DNA of 64,000 nt from positions 176,997-240,996 of the forward strand of contig CAJULO010000001.1 of the NCBI GenBank assembly GCA_910586945.1, given 5' to 3'. Below, one piece after another: positions 26,950 to 36,528 of this stretch. The notes below the pieces were generated by a model. It was given only the letters and a program-made list of their open reading frames with translations, was not told the origin of the DNA and ran no database searches. Origin of the DNA: an uncultured Christensenellaceae bacterium (lineage in GTDB: Bacteria > Bacillota > Clostridia > Christensenellales > Borkfalkiaceae). Numbering within the stretch: position 1 is the stretch's first letter; each line of letters starts with the position of its first letter. The translations under genes and the position numbers were made by a program.

Positions 26950-28500
26950 TTATAGTAGAGGTGTAAGTAATCGTAAAAATGCACGATAGATATTCCTAAA
27001 AAATGAGTATTTTATCATACTGTATGATACGCATTGACTAACTTGACAAGTTGCTAAAAAGTCATCTTTTAATGCTATTGCAACATCCTCATTGCTAAAT
27101 AAAATGTTGCATTCATGTTGTAAATAAAAACTTCTAAAATCCATATTACTTGAACCAATAACTGCATAACTATCGTCAACAACAATACTTTTAGCGTGTA
27201 AAAATCCTGGAGAATATAAATAAATTTTTACGCCACTTGGCAATAATTGCTTATAGTTTGCCTTTGTTTGTGCATAAACATATTTTTTATCTGGTTTTTG
27301 TGGAATAGTTATACGCACATCAATACCAGATTTTGCTGCAGTTGTTAATGCTCTTTGCATTTCATTATCAAGTAGTAAATAAGGGGTGTTTATATAGATA
27401 TATTTTTTTGCCTGATAAATTAGACGTAAATAGATATTTTCTGTACATGCATAGTGATGGTTATAAGGAGTATCATAAAATGGAATTGCTACTATATTCC
27501 CTTTAGGACATTCTGCTAAATTTGTTAGATATTGTTGACTTCCGTGTTCTTCGCTGGAAAGTTGCCATAATCTTAAAAACATAGAAGTAAAGTTTTGTAC
27601 TGCTCGACCTTGTATCATAACTCCAGTATCTTTCCAATGTCCAAAACGATTGATAATATTAAAATATTCATCCGCTAAATTGATTCCACCTGTAAAGGCA
27701 GTATTGCCATCAATAACGGTAATTTTTCTGTGTGTTCTATTATTTAGTGCAATATTGATGATGGGTTTAAAACGATTGTATTGTATTACTTTTATGCCAA
27801 ATTTTGCAATTTGTTTATGATAATTTGATGGCAGATGAAAATATGAACCTAAGTCATCATATAGAATCCGTACTTCAACACCTTCTTGTACTTTTTCTTT
27901 TAAAATCTCTAAAATTGCATTCCAAGCTTTGCCTGCAGCTATGATATAATATTCTAAAAATATAAACTTTTTTGCTCTTTTGAGTTGTATTAAAAGTTCT
28001 TCTAAATATTTTTCACCATTATTAAAATATTTGAAATTATAGCAATCTAGATAGGATAGACTGCAGTTTTTTGCTACATAGTTTGCACATAGTTGTGAAA
28101 AGGTATCCACTTGTTGAATCTCTTCATTGAGTTTTGCCGTAGATAAAGTCAGTGTACTGGAAGTTGGCATCCGTTCATATTTTTTGCGTATTTTTTTTCT
28201 AGGACCGTGTTGCATACTCCAAATGAGATAAATAAATACACCAATAGGTGAAAATAAAAAGACAAATACTAACCACGAAACTTTATATTCAGAATGCATA
28301 TCATTATTTAAAATTAAAATTGCTGTGCTTGCATTTAATATAAATATGATGATGACAATTGCTGCAAAAATATAGCGAGAATAAAAACTAAAATAGACTA
28401 AAGGTACCATAACAGCAACGGGTATTAAAACAAGTTGTAAAAGTAATAATAACACATTTGCTGTAAATTTATTGATAAATAGTCTGAAAAATTTTCGCAT
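26950..28500 (-). CDS. cls: Cardiolipin synthase
   Basis: Condenses two phosphatidylglycerols to cardiolipin at the membrane. 516 residues with two to three N-terminal membrane helices (about 12-100), then two phospholipase D motifs: HRKITVID with GGINLADEYF, and HAKSIVVDD with GSSNMDFRSF. This is the bacterial ClsA-like arrangement. Start ATG at 28500; the SD is AGGAG a few bases upstream. It follows the MDR dehydrogenase gene by 28 bp in a two-gene minus-strand operon. Confidence 0.95.
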   Translation of the reverse strand: MRKFFRLFINKFTANVLLLLLQLVLIPVAVMVPLVYFSFYSRYIFAAIVIIIFILNASTAILILNNDMHSEYKVSWLVFVFLFSPIGVFIYLIWSMQHGPRKKIRKKYERMPTSSTLTLSTAKLNEEIQQVDTFSQLCANYVAKNCSLSYLDCYNFKYFNNGEKYLEELLIQLKRAKKFIFLEYYIIAAGKAWNAILEILKEKVQEGVEVRILYDDLGSYFHLPSNYHKQIAKFGIKVIQYNRFKPIINIALNNRTHRKITVIDGNTAFTGGINLADEYFNIINRFGHWKDTGVMIQGRAVQNFTSMFLRLWQLSSEEHGSQQYLTNLAECPKGNIVAIPFYDTPYNHHYACTENIYLRLIYQAKKYIYINTPYLLLDNEMQRALTTAAKSGIDVRITIPQKPDKKYVYAQTKANYKQLLPSGVKIYLYSPGFLHAKSIVVDDSYAVIGSSNMDFRSFYLQHECNILFSNEDVAIALKDDFLATCQVSQCVSYSMIKYSFFRNIYRAFLRLLTPLL

Positions 28501-28528
28501 ACTTATTTAACTCCTAAAATAAAAGCGC

Positions 28529-29545
28529 TTATTTTAACATATCTATAATGGATAAAATAACTTCATGATTTTCTAGTTGAGAGAGTGCATAAGTATAGGC
28601 TTCTTTCATATTTGCAATAGGTTCTATTAAAGTGGGAAATAAGGACACATCAATCATTTTATTTGCAAGTAGATTGATTGCATTTTCTTTATTTTTACTT
28701 CCATTTTTAATTGAGACTAAAGTTATCTCTTTATCATGCAAGGATTTAATAGAGATAGACATTTCGTCAAAATAAAATCCAGCAAATACAATTAAACCAC
28801 CATTACTTGTTAGATGTTGTATAAAATTTGGACTTAAGTTACAATTGTTTGTAAATACACTTTTTGTGAGTAGGCGTCCATAACTGATATTTTTTAAATT
28901 TGTTAGTAGATTATTATCATTTAAAAAAGTGTAATATATGCCCACCTGTTTAGCAAGTTCTAGATTTTTAATAGATGAATCCACTAAAATTGGAATTGCT
29001 TTTTTATACATCAATATCTGTGCTAAAAGTATACCCAAATAATTGGCACCAGCAATTAAAACTTGTGTACCAATCTCTATTTCTAGTTTATCAACGACTT
29101 CAAGACAAAGTGATAGTGGACTTATAAATAATGCTTCTTTATCTGTAATTTGTGCAGGTAAAATAAAAGTATTATCATAGTTTGTAATTAAAAATTCGCG
29201 TAAATAACCGTCGTAATTGATACCTGCTGTCTTTAAATTTAAACAATCTTCATTCTCTGTAATACAATTTTGACATGTATGACATCTTTGATTATCTTGT
29301 AAAAAGACGCGTGCATTTTTTTCAAGACCAAATTTGTCATATCCATCAATAATACTACCAATAGCACAGCGCACGGGGATGCGTGGATATTCTATTCCAA
29401 TATCTCCAGCATAGGCATGGTAATCTTGCTCTGTCAGTAATAATTTTGTTACTTTTATTTTAATTTCTTTTTCTTGAAGTGTAACTGGCAAATCTTCATT
29501 TTCTTCAACAAGCGTATTTGCACCTGATAACTTCCAAACTTTCAT
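28529..29545 (-). CDS. Zinc-type (MDR) dehydrogenase homologue with altered catalytic zinc site
   Basis: 338 residues of medium-chain dehydrogenase fold: N-terminal GroES-like domain and a Rossmann domain (ILIAGANYLGILLAQ-type GxxxxG region near 165). The structural-zinc lobe is recognisable (CHTCQNCITENEDC). The catalytic zinc positions are not: the usual CGTD reads TEQD and the usual GHE reads RCA (IPVRCAIGSI). The real start is ATG at 29545 after GAGGAG; an earlier in-frame ATG at 29569 lacks support. First gene of an operon with cls. Substrate unknown. Confidence 0.75.
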   Translation of the reverse strand: MKVWKLSGANTLVEENEDLPVTLQEKEIKIKVTKLLLTEQDYHAYAGDIGIEYPRIPVRCAIGSIIDGYDKFGLEKNARVFLQDNQRCHTCQNCITENEDCLNLKTAGINYDGYLREFLITNYDNTFILPAQITDKEALFISPLSLCLEVVDKLEIEIGTQVLIAGANYLGILLAQILMYKKAIPILVDSSIKNLELAKQVGIYYTFLNDNNLLTNLKNISYGRLLTKSVFTNNCNLSPNFIQHLTSNGGLIVFAGFYFDEMSISIKSLHDKEITLVSIKNGSKNKENAINLLANKMIDVSLFPTLIEPIANMKEAYTYALSQLENHEVILSIIDMLK

Positions 29546-29603
29546 ATTCTCCTCAAAAAAATTATGCAATATAAGTCAATTGCATAAATAAATTTACATT
29601 ACT

Positions 29604-29631
29604 ATTATAGCATTTTTTGCTAAAAATGCAA
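29604..29631 (-). promoter_or_regulatory. Promoter of the dehydrogenase-cls operon
   Basis: On the minus strand TTGCAT (29631-29626), 16-bp spacer, TATAAT (29609-29604) with a TGC extension. Confidence 0.65.
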
Positions 29632-29679
29632 CTAATTTAATACAGACAAAATTAAATTCAAAAAAATGATGTTATTTTG

Positions 29680-29707
29680 TTGACTTTTTTATTTATTTGA
29701 CTATACT
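29680..29707 (+). promoter_or_regulatory. rpmE promoter
   Basis: TTGACT (29680-29685), 16-bp spacer, TATACT (29702-29707); leader of about 30 nt. Confidence 0.7.
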
Positions 29708-29745
29708 AGATAATATTATATAATAAATTTTTAGAGGTAATATTT

Positions 29746-29949
29746 ATGAAAAAAGATATTCATCCAGATTACCATGAAGTTACAGTAAATTGTGCTTGCG
29801 GTGCAAGTTTTAAAACTGGAACAACCAAGAGTGGTGATGTGTTAAAAGTGGATATTTGTAGTAAATGCCATCCATTTTTTACAGGAAAACAAAAATTAGT
29901 TGATACAGGCGGTAGAGTGGACAAATTTAAAAAACGCTACGGTATTTAA
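29746..29949 (+). CDS. rpmE: Ribosomal protein bL31, zinc-binding type
   Basis: 67-residue large-subunit protein at the central protuberance. The C+ form: NCACG near residue 15 and [13 protein letters not shown] near 37-49 provide zinc ligands. The C terminus ([12 protein letters not shown]) matches the family. SD GAGG precedes the ATG. It heads the conserved rpmE-DUF1385-prmC-prfA order, though a terminator follows it. Confidence 0.97.
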   Translation: MKKDIHPDYHEVTVNCACGASFKTGTTKSGDVLKVDICSKCHPFFTGKQKLVDTGGRVDKFKKRYGI

Positions 29950-29957
29950 GTTAGTTT

Positions 29958-29993
29958 TACAGCTTCAAGACTTGCTTGAAGCTGTAATTTTTG
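29958..29993 (+). terminator. Intrinsic terminator after rpmE
   Basis: TACAGCTTCAAG (29958-29969) pairs with 29975-29986, 5-base loop, followed by TTTTT. Confidence 0.8.
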
Positions 29994-30080
29994 TACATAG
30001 AAGTAGATATACTCAATGCAAATAGGCGATATCTTTGCTTTTATTCATCCATTTATCTCATAGGTTTTAGAAGGTAAAGT

Positions 30081-32024
30081 ATGCAAAATAATTTTGAAAA
30101 TAAAGACAATACAATTCAAGTAAATGAAGAGCGTAATTATGATAGTACTCTGCATCATATATCTGAAGATATGCAAGAGGAAAATACAATACAAAATAAA
30201 AAGCTAAAGAAAAATAAGAAAAATAGAACATTGAGTGGTTTTGCCGTATTAGAAGGGGTTACTGTTTATGAGCAACAGTATATTGCCACTGCCGTGCGTG
30301 ACCCAGAAAATATTATTCAGATTGAAAATAGAGAAGTACATCCTAAAAGGATTTTAACACTTTTAAAAGGAATTTTTTTTCTACGGGGAATACTTTACTT
30401 TTTTATAAATTTTTTTATTGTTACGAAACATCTTTATCGCTCTACTGAAATGTCTATTGATGATAGCAACAATAGTAAGTTTAACAAGTGGATGGAAGAT
30501 AAATTAAAAATAAATATATCTTCTACCTTAACATTTTTATTTTTAATTTTGTTGATTACATTGGCAATTGTTGTATTTGCTTGGGTACCAATCATTTTAG
30601 CGGATAAAATTGTAGAATTAAATTGGCAGTGGTTTCATATAAAAAGTGTACCATACTACCTTTTTTTAGCAACAATTCGTCTCATTATTTTCTTATTTTA
30701 TATTCTTATACTCAGTTTGTTACCGACAATTAAACGTATCATGCAATATCTGGGGGCACAACATAAAACTATCAATTGTGTAAAGGATAAAAATGAAGTA
30801 ACAGTTAAAAATGTTATGCATTCCTCTCGCTATTTGGAAAATTGTCCAATCAATTTTTTATATTTGACAGTTGTTGCTGGTATAGTTGTCTTTCCAATTT
30901 TAGATATCTTTTTACCGAATTTGTTTATAAACATAAAGTCAAATATTCTCATAGTCTTTTTGAATATTAGTCTACACATTCTGGCTATACCTATCCTTGC
31001 TAGTATAGTGTATGAACTCATTCAACTTTTTGCACTCAGTAATAGTAAATTTTTATTAGTGTTTAAAAGTCCAAATTATTTAATGCAATTTTTAACAGTG
31101 AAAGAACCAGATGAGGATATGATTGCAGTGGCAATTGCTGCTTATAAGACAGTTAAAGATATGACAAATGGTAAAGAGGTTCAATTGACAAAATTTATTT
31201 TTTCACGCTCTGTTCGTCAATATTTAAAGGATTTAAAAGAAAGATTTGCTCTGAAAAATATTGATGAAAGTGATGCTGAATGGCTAATTTCCATTAAAAC
31301 AGATATACCACGTAGTGAACTTATTGAGAGTAGAGCAATTTTAATGCCTTCTAAAATTAAACAATTAGAAGGATTTGTATCTGCTCGTTTAGATGGTAAA
31401 CCATTATGGTATGTACTGGGTAGCACAAGTTTTTATGGCAGCGAATTCTTAGTGGATGAAAGAGTTTTAATTCCGAGACCGGAGACGGAGCTACTTGTAG
31501 AACAAGTAATCAAGACGATTGATAAAGGCAATAAAGTTTTGGATTTATGTACAGGTAGTGGTTGTATAGCCGTTACAATTGCAAAAGAATGTAGACATCT
31601 AAATTTAACAGTAACTGCTGCTGATATAAGTGCAGATGCTCTGCAACTCGCACAAAAAAATGCTAATTTAAATGGAACAAATATTACTTTTGTGGAAAGC
31701 AATATGTTTGAAAATATTCAAGGACAATTTGATGTCATTATCTGTAATCCACCTTATATTAAACATGAAGATATTGTAAAATTGCAACCTGAAATTAAAA
31801 ATTATGAACCTATTTTGGCACTAGATGGTGGGGTAACTGGCCTAGATTTTTATAGAATTTTAGCACAGGAAGCACACAAATATTTAACACCTAATGGAAC
31901 ACTTTTATTAGAATGTGGAGAAGGACAAACAGAGGAAATTGTAAAGATGCTTGAAAATTTTGAATTTAAAATAATAATACGAGATTTAAATGGTATTGAC
32001 CGTTTTATTCGTGCAATGCTATAA
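30081..32024 (+). CDS. prmC: DUF1385 membrane domain fused to PrmC release-factor methyltransferase
   Basis: One uninterrupted 647-residue frame. Residues about 50-360 are a DUF1385 (YqhQ-like) membrane protein: GFAVLEGVTVYEQQ, several hydrophobic helices and the GAQHKTINC block. The usual HPRCGTSF block that follows is degenerate (YLENCPINF). Residues about 365-647 are PrmC, which methylates the GGQ glutamine of release factors: LIPRPETELLVEQ, DLCTGSGCIAVTIA (SAM site) and the catalytic NPPY. prfA, its substrate, follows 30 bp later. Start ATG at 30081 with AGAAGGT upstream. In most Clostridia these are two adjacent genes. Confidence 0.9.
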   Translation: MQNNFENKDNTIQVNEERNYDSTLHHISEDMQEENTIQNKKLKKNKKNRTLSGFAVLEGVTVYEQQYIATAVRDPENIIQIENREVHPKRILTLLKGIFFLRGILYFFINFFIVTKHLYRSTEMSIDDSNNSKFNKWMEDKLKINISSTLTFLFLILLITLAIVVFAWVPIILADKIVELNWQWFHIKSVPYYLFLATIRLIIFLFYILILSLLPTIKRIMQYLGAQHKTINCVKDKNEVTVKNVMHSSRYLENCPINFLYLTVVAGIVVFPILDIFLPNLFINIKSNILIVFLNISLHILAIPILASIVYELIQLFALSNSKFLLVFKSPNYLMQFLTVKEPDEDMIAVAIAAYKTVKDMTNGKEVQLTKFIFSRSVRQYLKDLKERFALKNIDESDAEWLISIKTDIPRSELIESRAILMPSKIKQLEGFVSARLDGKPLWYVLGSTSFYGSEFLVDERVLIPRPETELLVEQVIKTIDKGNKVLDLCTGSGCIAVTIAKECRHLNLTVTAADISADALQLAQKNANLNGTNITFVESNMFENIQGQFDVIICNPPYIKHEDIVKLQPEIKNYEPILALDGGVTGLDFYRILAQEAHKYLTPNGTLLLECGEGQTEEIVKMLENFEFKIIIRDLNGIDRFIRAML

Positions 32025-32054
32025 AATAAATATTTTATAAAAGTTGGTGCAATT

Positions 32055-33131
32055 ATGTTCAAAAAACTAGATGATATTTTAAATAGATATAAGCTGCTTG
32101 CCGAAGAGATTGCAGACCCTAAGATTATTGCACAGACGGATAAATGGACAGCTTGTACAAAAGAGTATGCAGACCTTGCAGAACCTGTAGAACTCTATAT
32201 GCAATATCTAAAAATTGAAAAGGAAATGCAAGATGCCTTTGCAAGTGCAGAACAGGAAACAGATAAAGAGTTGAGAGACCTTTTAAATGAAGAAGGATAT
32301 ACTTGTAAGGAAAATCTTGCAAAATTGAAAGAGGAATTACGTATATTACTGCTTCCTAAAGATAAAAATGATGATAAAAGTGTTGTGATTGAAATTCGAG
32401 GAGGCGCTGGTGGCGATGAAGCAAATTTATTTGCCTATGAACTCTATAGAATGTATTGTTATTATGCTGAAGCAATGCGTTGGAAAACTGAGATTTTAGA
32501 TTTAAATGAAACGGAGTTAGGCGGATTTAAAGAAGTTATTTTCAATGTATCTGGTAAGGGAGCATATAGTAAATTAAAATATGAAAGTGGTGTACATCGT
32601 GTGCAACGTGTGCCTGCAACAGAGTCGCAAGGACGCGTACATACATCTACAGTCACTGTTGCTGTTCTACCGGAGGTTGAAGATGTTGAAGTAGAAATTC
32701 TTGATAAAGATTTAAAGATAGATACTTTTCGTTCTGGCGGAGCTGGTGGGCAACATGTAAATAAAACGGAAAGTAGTATTCGTATAACACATTTGCCAAC
32801 AGGTATTATTGTAACTTGTCAAGATGAACGTTCACAAATTAAAAATAGAGATAAAGCTATGAAAGTTTTAAAAAGTAGACTTTATGACTATTATGCAACA
32901 AAAAGTCAAACAGAATATGCAGAAAATCGTAAAAGTCAGGTTGGTACGGGGGATAGAAGTGAACGCATTCGTACTTATAATTTCCCACAAAATCGTGTAA
33001 CAGACCATCGCATTGGCTTGACATTGTATGCACTTGATAATTTTATGCTTGGAGATATCAATCATATGGTAGAAAGTCTTGCAATTGCTGATAGAGAGGC
33101 ACAACTTGCTTTTTCTGCAGAGGAAGAGTAG
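32055..33131 (+). CDS. prfA: Peptide chain release factor 1
   Basis: Recognises UAA and UAG and releases the peptide. 358 residues with the PAT anticodon-like motif (RVPATESQGRVHTST) that defines RF1 and the GGQ loop (SGGAGGQHVNKTESS). It acts as substrate for the PrmC domain encoded just upstream. Only a weak SD precedes the ATG. Confidence 0.97.
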   Translation: MFKKLDDILNRYKLLAEEIADPKIIAQTDKWTACTKEYADLAEPVELYMQYLKIEKEMQDAFASAEQETDKELRDLLNEEGYTCKENLAKLKEELRILLLPKDKNDDKSVVIEIRGGAGGDEANLFAYELYRMYCYYAEAMRWKTEILDLNETELGGFKEVIFNVSGKGAYSKLKYESGVHRVQRVPATESQGRVHTSTVTVAVLPEVEDVEVEILDKDLKIDTFRSGGAGGQHVNKTESSIRITHLPTGIIVTCQDERSQIKNRDKAMKVLKSRLYDYYATKSQTEYAENRKSQVGTGDRSERIRTYNFPQNRVTDHRIGLTLYALDNFMLGDINHMVESLAIADREAQLAFSAEEE

Positions 33132-33156
33132 TTTATAAATAAAAATTTTGAGGTAG

Positions 33157-34356
33157 ATGCAGATGGATATTTCAATAAGAATGAAAGCTATTTCACCTTC
33201 TTTAACTTTAAGTATTACAGCAAAAGCAAAAGCTTTAAAAGAAGAAGGTGTATCTATAATCAGTTTTGGAGCGGGTGAACCAGATTTTAATACACCTAAA
33301 TATATTATAGATGCTGCAAAAAAAGTGATGGAGAGTGGAACAATTAAATATACACCATCTTCAGGAATGTTGCGTTTGCGTCAAAAAATTGCAGATAAAT
33401 TTTTACAAGAACAGGGACTTAGCTATAAAGCAAACCAAATTATTGTATCTAATGGAGCAAAACAGTCTATTTTTAATACTGTCGCTGCATTGATAAATGA
33501 AGGGGATGAAGTTATCATTTTAGCCCCATATTGGTTGACTTATCCGGAAATTATTACTGTGTGTGGTGGCAAGCCAATATGCATCAAAGGAGAGGAAAAA
33601 AATAGATTTAAAGTCACTCCACAGCAAATTGCACAGGCTTGCACTTCCAAAACAAAAATGCTTATTTTAAATAGTCCTGTTAATCCTACTGGGGCAGTGT
33701 ATACAAAAGAAGAAATTATTGCTATTGCTAAAATTTTAGAGGATAAAAACATCTATATTTTGTCTGATGAAATTTACAGCAAACTGATTTATAATGGGCA
33801 AGAACATTTTTCTATTGCTTGCGTCAATGAAAAAATTAAGCATAAAACAATTGTAGTCAATGGCGTATCTAAGACATATGCTATGACTGGTTGGCGTATT
33901 GGTTGGCTTGCTGCCAATGAACAAATCGCAAAAGCTATTGATTCTTTTCAAAGTCATTCTACATCTAATGCATGTACAATCAGTCAATATGCTGCACTTG
34001 CCGCTTTAGAGGCTGACAACAGTAGTGAAGTGCAACAAATGATTGCAACTTTTAATAGCAGACGCATATTTATGCTTGATAAACTTGCCAAAATAAAAGA
34101 TATTCAAGCAATTCCAGCAGATGGGGCTTTTTATGTGATGGTCAATGTAGCTAAAGTGTATGGTAAAAAATTTAATGGTGTAGTCCTTAAAAATTCCATT
34201 GATTTTGCAAATGCACTCTTAGATGCTGGTGTAGCTGTTATTCCAGCAATTGCTTTTGGGGCGGATGAATGTATTCGTCTATCCTATGCCGTTTCAAAAG
34301 AGGATATTGAAGAGGGACTAAATAGAATTGAAAAATTTATAAATATGTTACAATAG
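33157..34356 (+). CDS. Class I aminotransferase, aspartate aminotransferase-like
   Basis: 399 residues of fold-type I PLP enzyme, subgroup I-gamma (thermophilic AspC-like): FGAGEPDFNTPKYI, NSPVNPTGAVY, LSDEIYSKL, PLP lysine in VNGVSKTYAMTGWRIGW, and substrate-binding Arg in IRLSYAVS. Transfers the amino group between glutamate and oxaloacetate, feeding aspartate to the Asd/Dap pathway encoded nearby on the other strand. GAGG sits just upstream of ATG 33157; ATG 33163 is also possible. Confidence 0.9.
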   Translation: MQMDISIRMKAISPSLTLSITAKAKALKEEGVSIISFGAGEPDFNTPKYIIDAAKKVMESGTIKYTPSSGMLRLRQKIADKFLQEQGLSYKANQIIVSNGAKQSIFNTVAALINEGDEVIILAPYWLTYPEIITVCGGKPICIKGEEKNRFKVTPQQIAQACTSKTKMLILNSPVNPTGAVYTKEEIIAIAKILEDKNIYILSDEIYSKLIYNGQEHFSIACVNEKIKHKTIVVNGVSKTYAMTGWRIGWLAANEQIAKAIDSFQSHSTSNACTISQYAALAALEADNSSEVQQMIATFNSRRIFMLDKLAKIKDIQAIPADGAFYVMVNVAKVYGKKFNGVVLKNSIDFANALLDAGVAVIPAIAFGADECIRLSYAVSKEDIEEGLNRIEKFINMLQ

Positions 34357-34363
34357 GTATAGT

Positions 34364-35839
34364 ATGAACTGTGCAACAATTTATAACAATCAAAAAACTT
34401 CACTATTAAAAGCTATCTTACAAGGACTTGACAGAGATTTAGGGCTATTTGTGCCAACTACTTTTTATAAATTTATAGAGGAAGATTATCAAAAAATGCA
34501 AGATATGCTATTTGCAGAACGTCTTGCATATATCTTGCAATTTTTTTTTGATGGAGAATTAGATTTTGCGACTCTAAAAGCAGATTGTCTACAAGCAATG
34601 CAAACTTTTGCTGTAGAGGATGTATTGCCAGTTGTCAAAATAGATAAAAACTTATTTATTGCAGAATTATTGTATGGCCAAACACATTCTTTTTATGATT
34701 TTGCAAATGCTCTATTTCCATTGATTTATAGGCACGCTTATGAGAAATACGGAGAAAATAAAAAATCAATTGTATTTGCCGCAACGGATGTAAATAGTGC
34801 AAGTGCAATTGCAACAGCTATGAAAGCGTGTCAAGAAATACAAACTATCTTATTGTATCCAGCTGCCTTTTGCAGCAAACTACAAATGAGAGAAATTGCG
34901 AGTAAACATGGTGAAAATATTGAAATTTTACCAATAGAAGCATCAGATTTAGAGGATGTTGAAGAACTTTTACTACAGTTTTTAAAGGAAAATAGAACAA
35001 AATTAGAGGAAAAAGGCTATTGTGTGACTATACTTGGTGAGTGGAATATTTTGAATATTTTAGTACAAATAGCGATTTTTGTATCAAGTTATCTAGATAT
35101 TTTATCAGCAAAGGAAATAGGAAAAACGCAAAATATTGATATATTATTACCAATAGAGCATTATTCTAATTTTACAGCAGTGCTTTATGCAAAACAGATG
35201 GGGATATCTATACAAAATATCATAGTTGGTATGAATATAAATTCTACTTTTTATCAAGCATTGCAAAAAGGATATTTTACAAGACAGGATTCCAATTTAA
35301 CCATAGCACCAGCAATGGATAGCAATGCTCCTTATGCTCTATTTAGAGCTCTAGCGTTATTTGATACTCTACCTTTAAAAGAACAAATGCAGGCATTTTT
35401 GCAGAAAAAATCTTTTGCAATCAGTCCTGCACAAAAACAAGGTTTGACAAAAAATATATTTTATGTATCGGCAAAAGAAGATGAACAAATCAATAGTATT
35501 TTTAATTTTTTTGAAGAGTATAGTTATCTGTTAGATACACATACCGCATGTGCAGAAAATGCCTATCAAACTCTTTTAGACAATAGAGTGTTAGCAAATA
35601 GCAATCGTTTACTTTTTACAACAGTGCATCCATTCAAATATCCACAAGATACTATGTATGCTGTAACTGGTGAAGATATAAATGATACTTTTAAAGCAAT
35701 GAAGCACTTAGAGATGGCAACAGCAATGCAAGCTCCTAAGAGTTTCAAAAAATTGCGTACATTACAAATAAAATTGCAAGAAGTATCTATACAAAATTGT
35801 AAATTATTTTTACAAAATTTAGTGGATATAGGACTATAA
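34364..35839 (+). CDS. Threonine synthase homologue lacking the PLP lysine (probable pseudoenzyme)
   Basis: 491 residues with the overall order of ThrC: an N-terminal YNNQKT-like start with GLDRDLGLFVP, ELLYGQTHSFYDFANAL where active enzymes have ELFHGPT-AFKDFG, a TILLYPAAF block, IIVGMNINST where ThrC has ATNxND, and a late HP-F-KYPQD. The PLP lysine (FKDF) is Tyr (FYDF, codon TAT). The phosphate-binding SGDTG loop reads TDVNSAS, and the SGNFGD block is lost. The frame is intact, so this is probably an expressed protein with a changed role rather than a dead gene. Sits 8 bp after the aminotransferase gene. Confidence 0.75.
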   Translation: MNCATIYNNQKTSLLKAILQGLDRDLGLFVPTTFYKFIEEDYQKMQDMLFAERLAYILQFFFDGELDFATLKADCLQAMQTFAVEDVLPVVKIDKNLFIAELLYGQTHSFYDFANALFPLIYRHAYEKYGENKKSIVFAATDVNSASAIATAMKACQEIQTILLYPAAFCSKLQMREIASKHGENIEILPIEASDLEDVEELLLQFLKENRTKLEEKGYCVTILGEWNILNILVQIAIFVSSYLDILSAKEIGKTQNIDILLPIEHYSNFTAVLYAKQMGISIQNIIVGMNINSTFYQALQKGYFTRQDSNLTIAPAMDSNAPYALFRALALFDTLPLKEQMQAFLQKKSFAISPAQKQGLTKNIFYVSAKEDEQINSIFNFFEEYSYLLDTHTACAENAYQTLLDNRVLANSNRLLFTTVHPFKYPQDTMYAVTGEDINDTFKAMKHLEMATAMQAPKSFKKLRTLQIKLQEVSIQNCKLFLQNLVDIGL

Positions 35840-36403
35840 ATGGCACTGTTTGGAAAGAAAGTAAAAAAAAGTATGCAAGATTATAAACTAATATTAGAAT
35901 TGTATAAAAGTGCTTTTCCTAAAAATGAAAGAATTCCGCTTTGCTTATTAAAATGGGATTCTAAGCGGAAAAATATAGATTTTTTAGCTTTTTATGACGA
36001 TGAAAATTTTAATACATTTGTTGGATTTGTCTATCTCTTACATCATAATAGTTTAAGTTATCTCTGTTTTTTTGCAATTGCTGAACAAGTGCGAGGGAAA
36101 GGCTATGGGAGTAAAATTTTACAATATTTACAAAAAGAATATGCTAAACAGACGATTGTGCTTGCAATTGAAGAAGTTAATCCAAAATATGATAACTATG
36201 AAGAGCGTCTAAAACGCCAAGATTTCTATCAAAAAAATAATTTTACTCTCTCTGGAATGTCTATTACAGAACGAAAAGTAAATTATTTTTTAATGCATTA
36301 TGGCAAAGAACAAAATCAAACTGCGTATAAACAACTTTTTAAGAGATATGCTTGTGGACTTATTCCCATAAAAATTTATGATAAAAATGGTAATAAATTA
36401 TGA
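35840..36403 (+). CDS. GNAT-family N-acetyltransferase
   Basis: 187 residues. The acetyl-CoA-binding motif A is recognisable (FFAIAEQVRGKGYGSKILQYLQ), preceded by YLCFFAIAEQ, and followed by DFYQKNNF with the usual Tyr. It starts directly after the stop of the pseudo-ThrC gene, so the two are cotranscribed. The substrate is unknown. A strong terminator follows. Confidence 0.85.
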   Translation: MALFGKKVKKSMQDYKLILELYKSAFPKNERIPLCLLKWDSKRKNIDFLAFYDDENFNTFVGFVYLLHHNSLSYLCFFAIAEQVRGKGYGSKILQYLQKEYAKQTIVLAIEEVNPKYDNYEERLKRQDFYQKNNFTLSGMSITERKVNYFLMHYGKEQNQTAYKQLFKRYACGLIPIKIYDKNGNKL

Positions 36404-36444
36404 ACTCTATTAGAGTATAATAATAAAATAATTTTATTTTATCC

Positions 36445-36500
36445 TATATCAGAAAAGGGAGTTACATAAACTGTAACTCCCTTTTCTGATATATAAAAAA
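36445..36500. terminator. Bidirectional intrinsic terminator
   Basis: Perfect 22-bp stem (36445-36466 with 36472-36493), 5-base loop. It separates the convergent aminotransferase/GNAT and asd-dapA-dapB operons. Confidence 0.85.
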
Positions 36501-36528
36501 TTTATGCGAAGATATATTTTCTCTAAAT

